From NCBI GenBank assembly GCA_017382615.1, contig JAFNZX010000381.1, forward strand, positions 1 to 8,579: DNA of 8,579 nt. Direction: 5' to 3'. Under the pieces are notes generated by a model that was not told where the DNA came from, did not search any database, and saw only the letters and a list, made by a program, of their open reading frames with translations. Origin of the DNA: Clostridia bacterium (GTDB taxonomy: Bacteria; Bacillota; Clostridia; Oscillospirales; CAG-272). Numbering within the stretch: the stretch's first letter is position 1; the number at the start of each line of letters is the position of its first letter. Below, in pieces: positions 1 to 6,543 of this stretch. A program made the position numbers and the translations under genes.

Positions 1-27
1 AGGCAAGCAGCAGGTAAGGCAACGTAA
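1..27 (+). CDS. possible 3' end of an upstream gene (partial)
   Basis: Reading from base 1 gives eight sense codons (RQAAGKAT) and a TAA at 25-27. A + strand terminator-like hairpin follows about 70 bases later, which fits a gene entering from the left and ending here. Eight codons cannot identify a product, and a second frame stays open much further (to about 138), so this is only a weak inference. Confidence 0.2.
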   Translation, partial: RQAAGKAT

Positions 28-44
28 ATCGGCTTGGCGCTTGC

Positions 45-67
45 AAAAAAGGAGCTGCATTCAGCTC
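45..67 (-). terminator. hairpin with U-tract on the minus strand
   Basis: GAGCTG (52-57) and CAGCTC (62-67) form a perfect 6-bp stem with a 4-base loop. Read on the minus strand, the stem is followed by a run of six T (bases 45-50 as A on +), the layout of an intrinsic terminator. No convincing minus-strand gene lies to its right, so it may stop antisense transcription or have another role. Confidence 0.4.
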
Positions 68-97
68 TCGGAAAAGATAGATGGTTTACCGTGTCGG

Positions 98-130
98 GGA
101 GCTTTGCAATTGGCAAAGCTCCATCTTTCT
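98..130 (+). terminator. rho-independent terminator, + strand
   Basis: GGAGCTTTGC (98-107) pairs perfectly over 10 bp with GCAAAGCTCC (113-122) around a 5-base loop, followed by the T-rich stretch ATCTTTCTG. It would end a transcript entering from the left and insulate the export operon that begins at its own promoter near 247-282. The U-tract is imperfect. Confidence 0.6.
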
Positions 131-214
131 GTCCTATGAAAATTATATCTCTTATCAATCCGACTTAAGTCTGCCTGTCAAGGCACACGCGAAAAAAATC
201 GTCCAAAAAGCCAT

Positions 215-244
215 ATTGCAAAAAAAAATGTATGCTTTTGCAAT
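215..244. repeat. 9-bp inverted repeat just upstream of promoter 1
   Basis: ATTGCAAAA (215-223) and TTTTGCAAT (236-244) are exact inverted copies separated by 12 bases. The right arm ends 2 bases before the direct repeats of promoter 1. It could be an extra operator, an AT-rich upstream element or chance; the other two promoter copies have A/T-tracts at this position but not this inverted repeat. Confidence 0.3.
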
Positions 245-246
245 GA

Positions 247-282
247 TTTGTAACACATTTGTAACGCGCCTTATGTTACAAT
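247..282 (+). promoter_or_regulatory. promoter 1: tandem TTTGTAAC repeats plus -10, for the export operon
   Basis: TTTGTAACAC (247-256) is followed after one base by TTTGTAACGC (258-267), an 11-bp direct repeat. A -10-like TACAAT lies at 277-282, 19 bp after the start of the second repeat. There is no good -35 at 17 bp, so the repeats probably replace it, as in promoters activated by OmpR/PhoB-family regulators. The same module, with the same spacing, occurs at 5387-5422 and 5987-6022. Transcription should start around 288-290, leaving an untranslated leader of about 95 bases before the adaptor gene. The regulator class is inferred from geometry only. Confidence 0.7.
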
Positions 283-383
283 GAAGAAAATGGGGGAGAT
301 TTATCCTTTATGGGCATATTGCCTTCAAGCGTATTTCGAAAAAAGGGAAGTACGATATCATTTTATCACACTGGGGGAAAGAT

Positions 384-857
384 ATGAATAAGCAATTATT
401 TAAAAAAAGCAGCATGGACAAGGTTTCATCTCCGGAGCAGCTTCAGGATTACGTCAGGGTTGCAAACCCGGGGCTTTGGATGGTGCTTTCGGCAATTGTC
501 ATTTTGCTCGCCGGTGTCATCGTTTGGGGCTTCATTGGTAAAATTGATACGACCATGTCTACAGCCCTCATAGCGGATGGCGGCAAGGCGGTCATGTACA
601 TAAGCGAGACCGACGTGGAAAAGATTGAGGTCGGCATGACCGTTCGCGCAAAGGGAAATGAATATACGATTACGGGTATATCCAGGTATCCCATAAAGGT
701 GGATGGCTCTATGTCGGAATACTCCATTCATGCAAGCGGACTTACTCTTGGTGAATGGGTGTATGAGGTTCGTGTGGATGGGGAGCACGCAAACGGTGTC
801 AGCGAGGCGGATATCGTGATTGAGAGCATTTCGCCTATCTCCTTTATCCTGAACTGA
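384..857 (+). CDS. short HlyD-like adaptor, NHLM bacteriocin secretion type
   Basis: The 157-residue protein probably serves as the membrane adaptor of the two ABC transporters encoded next. Residues 1-28 form a polar N-terminus containing SSPEQLQDYVRVANPG, typical of the NHLM HlyD group. One hydrophobic segment follows at about 31-51, then an extracellular part of about 100 residues with short beta-rich stretches (for example GMTVRAKGNEYTITGI, 84-99), like the barrel-sandwich half of HlyD proteins. Most HlyD adaptors are two to three times longer; the long coiled-coil hairpin is missing here. That fits an organism with no outer membrane, or a reduced adaptor. The start is ATG 384 behind a GGGGGAAA site at 373-380. 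Its stop is 10 bases before the ABC1 start. The exact role is inferred from operon context. Confidence 0.75.
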   Translation: MNKQLFKKSSMDKVSSPEQLQDYVRVANPGLWMVLSAIVILLAGVIVWGFIGKIDTTMSTALIADGGKAVMYISETDVEKIEVGMTVRAKGNEYTITGISRYPIKVDGSMSEYSIHASGLTLGEWVYEVRVDGEHANGVSEADIVIESISPISFILN

Positions 858-862
858 GGTGG
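856..862 (+). promoter_or_regulatory. ribosome binding site deciding the ABC1 start
   Basis: GAGGTGG ends 5 bases before ATG 868 and overlaps the adaptor stop codon. It supports ATG 868 over the in-frame GTG at 859, which lies inside the site itself. Confidence 0.7.
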
Positions 863-867
863 GGAAT

Positions 868-3057
868 ATGGGAAAATCTGACAACAGAGTCAAGGCACCC
901 GTGACAAACGGCGTGGCAAAGGTCCCCGTCGTGATGCAGCTGGAGGCTTTGGAATGCGGAGCGGCATCGCTGACAATGATTCTTGCATACTACGGAAAAT
1001 GGATCCCGCTTGAGCAGGTCCGATCCGATTGCGGCGTTTCGCGCGACGGATCTAATGCCAAAAACATACTAAGGGCGGCAAGAAGCTACGGACTTGTGGC
1101 GCAAGGCTACCGATATGAGACCAAGGAGCTACGCAAAAACGGAAAATTCCCTTGCATTGTGCATTGGAATTTCAATCACTTTGTGGTGCTGAACGGATTT
1201 AAGGGAAACAAGGCTGTGCTCAACGACCCCTCAAGAGGCACGTACAGCATCTCTATTGAGAACTTTGATAAATCGTTTACCGGAATTTGTCTGATGTTTG
1301 AGCCCTCGGAAGCCTTTAAGCCCGAAGGCAAGCCTAAGAGTATGATTTCCTTTTCCAAGGAAAAGATGCGCGGCGCAGGTGTTGCGGTGGTGTTCACCAT
1401 CGTGACCACCGTGACCATGTCGCTGATCGGTATCATCAACCCTGCCTTCTCGCGTATATTTGTGGATAGGCTTTTGACAGGGCAGAACCCCGACTGGTTT
1501 ATTCCGTTTATCGTCTCACTGGCGGCACTTTCCATCATTCAGATCGTCATGGCGTTTATTGAGGCGATATACACGGCACGTATCGGAGCCAAGATCGATG
1601 CGCTGGGAAGCACGGCGTTTATGTGGAAGGTTTTAAGACTTCCCATGGAATTTTTCTCGCAAAGAATGGCAGGCGATATTCAGCAAAGAAAGGGCTCAAA
1701 CGCCTCGGTTGCAAAAACGCTGGCGGATACGTTTGCTCCCCTTGTCATTGAGGCGGGCATGATGGTGTTCTATCTTGTGGTCATGATTCGTTATAGTCTG
1801 CTTCTGACGTTGGTTGGTGTTTTATCCATCGTGATCAATCTGTTTCTGGCTCGTATCATTTCCCAAAAGCGCGTGAACATCACCCGCGTTTCCATGCGCG
1901 ACATGGGCAAGCTTACGGGTGCAACGGTGGCAGGCATAGAGATGATTGAAACCATCAAGGCAAGCGGAGCGGAAAACGGATTTTTTGCAAAATGGTCGGG
2001 TTATCAGGCAAGCGTGAACACGCAGCGCGTCAAGTACGCAAAGCTGAATCAATATCTGGGAATGGTTCCTTCCTTGGTTTCCACCATCACCAGCACTGCC
2101 GTTCTCGTTATCGGCGTATATCTTGTGATGGAGGGGCTCTTCACGGTTGGTATGGTCATGGCGTTCCAGGGCTTCCTTAGCTCCTTTATGTCACCTGCGC
2201 AAAAGTTTATTTCCGCAGGGCAGACACTTCAGGAAATGAGAACCTCCATGGAAAGAATAGAGGACGTGATGAAATATCCTACCGACAAGCTGTGTCAGCA
2301 GGCATCGGTTGATGAGAAAAGTGAAGCGTATTCCAAGCTTTCGGGACAGATTGAGCTGAAAAACGTGACGTTTGGCTACTCGCGTCTTGCCGAGCCGCTG
2401 ATAAAGGAGTTTAATCTTACGCTCACCCCGGGCAAGAGAATTGCATTGGTTGGTATGTCGGGCTGCGGCAAATCAACGATTGCAAAGCTGATGGCGGGAC
2501 TTTATCAACCGTGGAGCGGTGAAATTCTCTTTGATGGCAAGCCAATAGACAGCATTGACCGTGACGTTTTCACCGGTTCTCTTGCCGTGGTGGATCAGGA
2601 TATTATTATATTTGAAGATACCATAGCCAACAACATTAAAATGTGGGACTCCTCCATTGAGGATTTTGAAATGATATTGGCGGCAAGAGACGCACAGATA
2701 CACAGTGACATCATGCAGCGCGAGGGCGGATACAGCTATAAGCTGACTGAGGGCGGCAAGGATTTCTCGGGCGGTCAGCGTCAAAGGCTGGAAATTGCAA
2801 GAGTGCTCGCGCAGGATCCCACGATCGTGATACTTGACGAGGCAACGTCTGCACTGGATGCAAGAACCGAGTACGAGGTCGTCAAATCCATCAAGGATAG
2901 GGGAATTACCTGTATTGTGGTGGCGCACCGTCTGTCAACGATACGAGACTGTGACGAGATCCTCGTTATGTCGGGGGGCGTTGTGGTCGAAAGAGGAACG
3001 CACGACGAGCTTTATGCACTTGGCGGCTTTTATACGAAGCTTGTGACAAGCGATTGA
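868..3057 (+). CDS. peptidase-containing ABC transporter (C39 + membrane + ATPase), NHLM ABC1 type
   Basis: This 729-residue bifunctional exporter should cut precursor leaders after Gly-Gly on the cytoplasmic side and pump the core out. Domains, numbered from ATG 868: a C39 peptidase at about 17-145 with oxyanion Gln24, catalytic Cys30 (LECGAAS), His104 (NHFVVL) and Asp120 (NDPSRG), all intact; a transmembrane domain at about 170-455 with several hydrophobic segments; and an ATPase domain at about 490-729. The ATPase has Walker A GMSGCGKST (529-537), Q-loop Gln577, signature FSGGQRQR (633-640), Walker B IVILDE (653-658) and H-loop His687. Length and domain order are normal for the NHLM ABC1 family (TIGR03796-like). 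Its substrates are probably the Gly-Gly precursors downstream, all of which end the leader in GG. The gene lies between the adaptor and ABC2 with short gaps, so the three are one operon. Confidence 0.93.
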   Translation: MGKSDNRVKAPVTNGVAKVPVVMQLEALECGAASLTMILAYYGKWIPLEQVRSDCGVSRDGSNAKNILRAARSYGLVAQGYRYETKELRKNGKFPCIVHWNFNHFVVLNGFKGNKAVLNDPSRGTYSISIENFDKSFTGICLMFEPSEAFKPEGKPKSMISFSKEKMRGAGVAVVFTIVTTVTMSLIGIINPAFSRIFVDRLLTGQNPDWFIPFIVSLAALSIIQIVMAFIEAIYTARIGAKIDALGSTAFMWKVLRLPMEFFSQRMAGDIQQRKGSNASVAKTLADTFAPLVIEAGMMVFYLVVMIRYSLLLTLVGVLSIVINLFLARIISQKRVNITRVSMRDMGKLTGATVAGIEMIETIKASGAENGFFAKWSGYQASVNTQRVKYAKLNQYLGMVPSLVSTITSTAVLVIGVYLVMEGLFTVGMVMAFQGFLSSFMSPAQKFISAGQTLQEMRTSMERIEDVMKYPTDKLCQQASVDEKSEAYSKLSGQIELKNVTFGYSRLAEPLIKEFNLTLTPGKRIALVGMSGCGKSTIAKLMAGLYQPWSGEILFDGKPIDSIDRDVFTGSLAVVDQDIIIFEDTIANNIKMWDSSIEDFEMILAARDAQIHSDIMQREGGYSYKLTEGGKDFSGGQRQRLEIARVLAQDPTIVILDEATSALDARTEYEVVKSIKDRGITCIVVAHRLSTIRDCDEILVMSGGVVVERGTHDELYALGGFYTKLVTSD

Positions 3058-3058
3058 G

Positions 3059-3064
3059 GGAGGT
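3059..3064 (+). promoter_or_regulatory. ribosome binding site deciding the ABC2 start
   Basis: GGAGGT begins 2 bases after the ABC1 stop codon and ends 10 bases before ATG 3075. It favours ATG 3075 over an in-frame TTG at 3054, which lies upstream of the site and overlaps the ABC1 stop. Confidence 0.65.
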
Positions 3065-3074
3065 AGGTTCGGGT

Positions 3075-5258
3075 ATGGGCTGGTTTGATGAACAAATCAA
3101 GCAAAGAAGAAAAAATGATGAGGACACGTTCTCCCGCGCGTTTGTTGACATTGCGGATGCGGTGCTTGGTTCAAAGAGAAGCGTGTCAAATGACGAAAAT
3201 GACGAGCGCGAGCTTGGAGCGATTGCGAAAATTCTCGAATACTACAGGGTGAAGCCGCGTCAGGTTCCGTATTCGGCAAAGACGCTCAATGACCGTCTGG
3301 AATATCTGCTGCGTCCCAACGGTATCATGCGGCGCAACATCAATCTTGAAAAGGGCTGGTATAAGGATTCCATCGGAGCGGTGCTTGGTACCCGCAAGGA
3401 TGACGGAAGTACGGTTGCGTTTATTCCAAGGGGCATTTCGGGATACGCATATTATGATGTCGGGACGGGTAAATGGATCAGAATCAATGCCAAAAACCAA
3501 GCTCTGTTTGAGGAAGAGGCAATCTGCTTTTATAAGCCCTTTCCTTTGGGCAAGCTGACGCTGCGTTCGCTGATGCGCTATATCATTGAAACGCTTTCGG
3601 TTTCCGATTTTCTATTTATTATCCTGGCGTGTATGGCATCCACCGCTATCGGTCTGCTGGGACCCAAGCTGAACAATCTGCTCATGGGCACGGTGATAGG
3701 CAGCAAGGATTATCAGCTTTTGCTGGGAATTACGGTATTTATGATCAGCGTCAGTATCAGCACCTTGCTGATCAGTGGAATGACCTCGCTATTAATGGCG
3801 CGTATCAATACCAAGATTACGATATCGGTGCAGGCTGCAACGATGATGCGCATATTATCCCTTCCTGCAGATTTCTTTAAAAAATACAGTGCGGGCGATC
3901 TTGCAAGTCGCTCGATGTACATACAGTCACTGTGTTCCATGCTGGTGACGTGTGCGTTCAATACGGGACTTACGTCCGTGTTTTCACTGATATACATTAC
4001 GCAGATTTTTGCATATGCACCGGCGCTCGTTTTACCGGCGCTTGGCGTAATATTTGCAACCATCGTGCTTTCTCTCATTACCACGTTCTATCAAATGCGG
4101 TACACGAAAAAGCAGATGGAGCTTTCCGCTGAAGAAAGCGGAATGAGCTACGCAATGATAACAGGCGTACAGAAAATCAGACTTTCGGGAGCGGAAAAAC
4201 GCATGTTTGCGCGTTGGGCCAAGCTGTATGCAGAGCAGCTCAGGGTTTCGTACAATCCCCCCCTTTTCCTGCGCGCGAATCATGCCTTCGGTGCAATCAT
4301 TGCGCTTGGCGGCATGATACTGATGTACTACTTTGCCGTGCGCAGTCAGGTCAGCGTGGCAGATTACTATGCGTTCAATACGGCGTACGGCATGGTCAGC
4401 GGTGCGTTTATGTCCTTGGCAGGCATTGCAACCACGGTTGCGCAATTCAAGCCTACCATTGAAATGGTAAAGCCGATTATGGATACGGTTCCCGAAATTG
4501 CCGAGGGAAAGCCGGTCATAGAGCAGCTTTCGGGCGGTATCGAGCTTTGTAACGTGTCGTTTAAGTATCAAGACGGCATGCCTTATGTGATTGACGATCT
4601 TTCCTTGAAGATTCATCCCGGTCAGTACGTTGCAATCGTTGGGGCAACCGGATGCGGAAAATCCACGCTGCTCAGGCTGCTGCTTGGCTTTGAAAAGCCG
4701 CAGAAGGGAGCGATTTATTACGACGGCAGGGATCTTGCTAGTGTTGATCTGAAATCTCTGCGTCGCAAGATCGGTGTGGTTATGCAAAACGGCAAGCTGT
4801 TCCAAGGCGACATTTTCTCCAATATCATTATTTCTGCACCGCATCTTACCATGGATGAGGCGTGGGCTGCTGCCGAGAAGGCAGGCATTGCCGATGATAT
4901 ACGGAGCATGCCCATGGGGATGTACACCATGATCTCGGAGGGATCGGGTGGTATTTCGGGCGGACAACGCCAAAGAATTATGATTGCCCGTGCCATTGCT
5001 CCGGGACCCAAGATCATTATGCTTGACGAAGCAACGAGCGCGCTTGATAATATCTCGCAAAAAATCGTTTCGGATTCGCTTGAAACGCTCAAATGCACCA
5101 GAGTTGTGATTGCGCACCGCTTGTCTACCATTCGCGAGTGTGACCGTATCATTTACCTTGAAAGCGGCAAGATCGTTGAGGACGGTACTTACGACGAGCT
5201 GATCGCTCAAAACGGCAGATTTGCTGAGCTGGTTGAACGCCAAAGACTGGATTCATAA
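3075..5258 (+). CDS. second ABC transporter, NHLM ABC2 type (no peptidase)
   Basis: This 727-residue exporter is the usual partner of the C39 transporter in NHLM systems and probably pairs with it in the membrane. The first 160 or so residues are a soluble domain without the Cys/His/Asp of a C39 peptidase. A transmembrane domain follows at about 175-455, then an ATPase domain at about 485-727 with Walker A GATGCGKST (523-531), Q-loop Gln571, signature ISGGQRQR (627-634), Walker B IIMLDE (647-652) and H-loop His681. All ATPase motifs are intact. The architecture matches TIGR03797-like proteins; how the N-terminal domain works is not known to me. It starts 17 bases after ABC1 and is the last gene of the export operon; 275 bases then separate it from precursor 1, which has its own promoter. 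Confidence 0.9.
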   Translation: MGWFDEQIKQRRKNDEDTFSRAFVDIADAVLGSKRSVSNDENDERELGAIAKILEYYRVKPRQVPYSAKTLNDRLEYLLRPNGIMRRNINLEKGWYKDSIGAVLGTRKDDGSTVAFIPRGISGYAYYDVGTGKWIRINAKNQALFEEEAICFYKPFPLGKLTLRSLMRYIIETLSVSDFLFIILACMASTAIGLLGPKLNNLLMGTVIGSKDYQLLLGITVFMISVSISTLLISGMTSLLMARINTKITISVQAATMMRILSLPADFFKKYSAGDLASRSMYIQSLCSMLVTCAFNTGLTSVFSLIYITQIFAYAPALVLPALGVIFATIVLSLITTFYQMRYTKKQMELSAEESGMSYAMITGVQKIRLSGAEKRMFARWAKLYAEQLRVSYNPPLFLRANHAFGAIIALGGMILMYYFAVRSQVSVADYYAFNTAYGMVSGAFMSLAGIATTVAQFKPTIEMVKPIMDTVPEIAEGKPVIEQLSGGIELCNVSFKYQDGMPYVIDDLSLKIHPGQYVAIVGATGCGKSTLLRLLLGFEKPQKGAIYYDGRDLASVDLKSLRRKIGVVMQNGKLFQGDIFSNIIISAPHLTMDEAWAAAEKAGIADDIRSMPMGMYTMISEGSGGISGGQRQRIMIARAIAPGPKIIMLDEATSALDNISQKIVSDSLETLKCTRVVIAHRLSTIRECDRIIYLESGKIVEDGTYDELIAQNGRFAELVERQRLDS

Positions 5259-5386
5259 AGCATTATACAGCACATCTGACTTGCATTACATATGATAATG
5301 GTAAGGGCTGAAGATGCAAAACCCGCATATAGCATTTCCATCCCGGAACAGAATAAAAAAATGCACTTTTTTTGCTTTTTTTAGAA
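5259..5386. other. intergenic stretch after the export operon with a weak A/T hairpin
   Basis: No gene is visible here. At 5355-5382 there is A7, TGCAC, T7, GC, T7, which could fold into a weak A-U hairpin followed by a U-run on the + strand. Without G-C pairs it is a poor terminator, so some read-through into precursor 1 is possible. It may also act as an A/T-rich upstream element, since it ends 4 bases before the direct repeats of promoter 2. Confidence 0.35.
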
Positions 5387-5422
5387 TTTGTAACACCTTT
5401 GTAACACACTGCTTGCTATAAT
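5387..5422 (+). promoter_or_regulatory. promoter 2: tandem TTTGTAACAC repeats plus TATAAT, for precursor 1
   Basis: TTTGTAACAC occurs perfectly twice, at 5387-5396 and 5398-5407, with one base between (11-bp period). A consensus -10 TATAAT lies at 5417-5422, 19 bp after the start of the second repeat, as in the other two copies. Transcription should begin near 5429, giving an untranslated leader of about 105 bases before ATG 5534. This is the cleanest copy of the module. Confidence 0.8.
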
Positions 5423-5437
5423 GTTACCAACGAAAGC

Positions 5438-5500
5438 GGTTAACCCCTCAGGGGAGGCTGTTTTTGTGACTCTGAATGGAATAGCTACAATATAGTATAA
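5438..5500 (+). promoter_or_regulatory. 5' leader of precursor 1 with a small hairpin and a possible second promoter
   Basis: CCCC (5444-5447) and GGGG (5451-5454) can form a tight 4-bp hairpin just after the palindrome GGTTAACC (5438-5445). Further on, TTGTGA (5464-5469) and TACAAT (5486-5491) are 16 bases apart and could be a weak second promoter. GGCT (5456-5459) could also pair with AGCT (5483-5486). None matches a riboswitch I recognise. Confidence 0.25.
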
Positions 5501-5533
5501 CACAAAAATCAAACAAAAAAGGAGAATAGAACT

Positions 5534-5914
5534 ATGAATCACTTTCCCCCTGAACTGATCGCAAAGATGAAGGCAGCCAAGAGCGCAGAGGAGCTTATTC
5601 AGCTGACAAAGGAATATAACGTGGAGCTTACCGAAGAGGCGACAAAGTCCTTTTTCGAGCAGTTTCATGCAAACGGTATTGCATCCGACGAGTCGCTTGA
5701 GTCAGTCGCCGGCGGCTGGGGGGCTAATACCAATTCTGTCTCGGTTGGGGATAGAGTGAAATTGTTGGGCAAGCAATGTGCAAAGTGCGGTAGTACGACA
5801 GGAGTCATTCTGATGTTTTCAGCACAAAATATCGGCAGAGCATTAATTAATTGCGACAAATGTGGAACTTTAATAGGGTATGCTGAAAAATCCCGTTATC
5901 ATAAGATTTCATAA
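5534..5914 (+). CDS. precursor 1: Nif11-type leader with zinc-ribbon-like core
   Basis: This 126-residue peptide is a RiPP precursor. Residues 1-61 are a Nif11-type leader (PELIAKMKAAKSAEELIQL, then a second helix) ending in SVAGG (57-61), the expected C39 cut site. The 65-residue core has Cys82 and Cys85 (CAKCG) and Cys107 and Cys110 (CDKCG), a pattern of CxxC, 21 residues, CxxC like a zinc ribbon. GDRVKLLG precedes the first pair. The leader is clear from close similarity to precursors 2-4. Unlike those, the residue after GG is Trp and no Cys lies next to the cut. ATG 5534 follows GGAG (5521-5524). It is monocistronic: promoter 2 is upstream and promoter 3 downstream. Whether the cysteines bind metal or are modified cannot be told from sequence. 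Confidence 0.85.
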   Translation: MNHFPPELIAKMKAAKSAEELIQLTKEYNVELTEEATKSFFEQFHANGIASDESLESVAGGWGANTNSVSVGDRVKLLGKQCAKCGSTTGVILMFSAQNIGRALINCDKCGTLIGYAEKSRYHKIS

Positions 5915-5986
5915 AAACGAGGGCAATTTTTGCGCGAGTGTCAAAGGCTTGCGGAAAATTTTTGAATTTTATATATTTAGGTGGAA

Positions 5987-6022
5987 TTTGTAACACCTTT
6001 GTAACACCCTTCATGATATACT
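5987..6022 (+). promoter_or_regulatory. promoter 3: tandem TTTGTAACAC repeats plus TATACT, for precursors 2-5 and the maturase
   Basis: TTTGTAACAC is perfect twice, at 5987-5996 and 5998-6007. The -10-like TATACT at 6017-6022 is again 19 bp after the start of the second repeat. An A/T-rich stretch (5957-5980) lies upstream. Transcription should start near 6029, about 98 bases before ATG 6127. No other copy of the module occurs downstream in the window, so this promoter probably serves precursors 2-5 and at least part of the maturase expression. Confidence 0.8.
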
Positions 6023-6036
6023 GGTGTCAAAGAGAA

Positions 6037-6086
6037 GGGTAGGACCCAATTTGAGGCTACACGATGAGATTGAACCCCGTGAAGCC
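6037..6086 (+). promoter_or_regulatory. structured 5' leader upstream of precursor 2
   Basis: GGGT (6037-6040) and ACCC (6044-6047) can make a tight hairpin. A larger one pairs GGCT-A-CACG (6055-6063) with CGTG-A-AGCC (6078-6086): two 4-bp stems around an A/A mismatch, with a 14-base loop. The leader of precursor 1 has a weaker counterpart of similar size. I do not recognise a known riboswitch class. Confidence 0.3.
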
Positions 6087-6126
6087 GAAACTAGAATGGA
6101 TATAATTTGAACAAGGAGGATCACAT

Positions 6127-6483
6127 ATGACAAACTTTACGCCCGAACTGATTGCCAAGGCAAAAGCAGCCAAAAGTGCAGAGGAGCTTATGGCTCTTGC
6201 AAGTGAAAATAACATCGTGCTGACCGAAGACGAGGCAAAGACGTATTTTGAACAGCTGCACACAAACGGTGCAATATCTGATGATGAGCTTGAGCTGGTT
6301 GCCGGCGGTGGCTGTTTTGATTTCGTTGAGGCGCTCCTTCGCAGAACAAGCGCAAGCACCGCAAGCACCTGTGTGAATTGCGGTAACACATCCGCCAAAA
6401 CGGTATATGATAACCAATTAACGCCCCTGCCTTACGAATCTAATGACAAAGCGATTGACAACAACATCATTGAGCATCTTTGA
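6127..6483 (+). CDS. precursor 2: Nif11-type leader, core with one CxxC pair
   Basis: This 118-residue RiPP precursor has a leader at 1-61 (PELIAKAKAAKSAEELMAL and a second acidic helix) ending in LVAGG. The core begins Gly62-Cys63 and holds only one further pair, Cys82 and Cys85 (TCVNCG). The expected second CxxC is absent; instead there is a polar tail with several Asn/Asp residues. Other frames downstream do not restore a second pair, so a simple frameshift does not explain it. It could be a diverged peptide with a different product, or a decaying one. ATG 6127 sits behind a strong AAGGAGGAT site (6113-6121). It is the first gene after promoter 3, and precursor 3 follows after 60 bases. 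Confidence 0.82.
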   Translation: MTNFTPELIAKAKAAKSAEELMALASENNIVLTEDEAKTYFEQLHTNGAISDDELELVAGGGCFDFVEALLRRTSASTASTCVNCGNTSAKTVYDNQLTPLPYESNDKAIDNNIIEHL

Positions 6484-6503
6484 TAGAAAGCACATCGAAA
6501 AAG

Positions 6504-6520
6504 CAATATAAAAATCCGAA
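6504..6520 (+). repeat. short intergenic repeat, copy 1
   Basis: CAATATAAAAATCCGAA between precursors 2 and 3 recurs almost unchanged at 6900-6917 between precursors 3 and 4. This suggests the duplicated unit included the spacer in front of each gene. Confidence 0.5.
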
Positions 6521-6543
6521 TTGACAGTTAAGGAGAAATCACT

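Noticed and set aside
81..284. 67-codon + strand open frame before the export operon
   Set aside because: It spans the terminator hairpin at 98-122 and ends inside the promoter -10 region, has no ribosome site and no recognisable composition.
859..867. GTG at 859 as the ABC1 start
   Set aside because: It lies within the GAGGTGG ribosome site; ATG 868 has proper spacing.
3054..3074. TTG at 3054 as the ABC2 start
   Set aside because: It precedes the GGAGGT site that serves ATG 3075 and overlaps the ABC1 stop.
4032..5243. 403-codon open frame on the minus strand inside ABC2
   Set aside because: It lies antisense to a gene with every ATPase motif intact, and its translation has no recognisable domain. 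Long antisense frames are common opposite such codon use.
5381..5668. minus-strand open frames opposite the precursor genes (also near 6121-6681 and 6924-7297)
   Set aside because: They mirror the repeated leader sequences and have no ribosome sites or motifs; they are shadows of the precursor genes.
5987..6007. CRISPR-like or phage-type repeat
   Set aside because: There are only two units with one base between them, repeated at three promoters with -10 boxes. No spacers of typical length and no cas genes are present.
6522..6527. TTGACA before precursor 3 as a -35 box
   Set aside because: No -10 hexamer lies at a suitable distance; the next bases are the ribosome site and the start codon.
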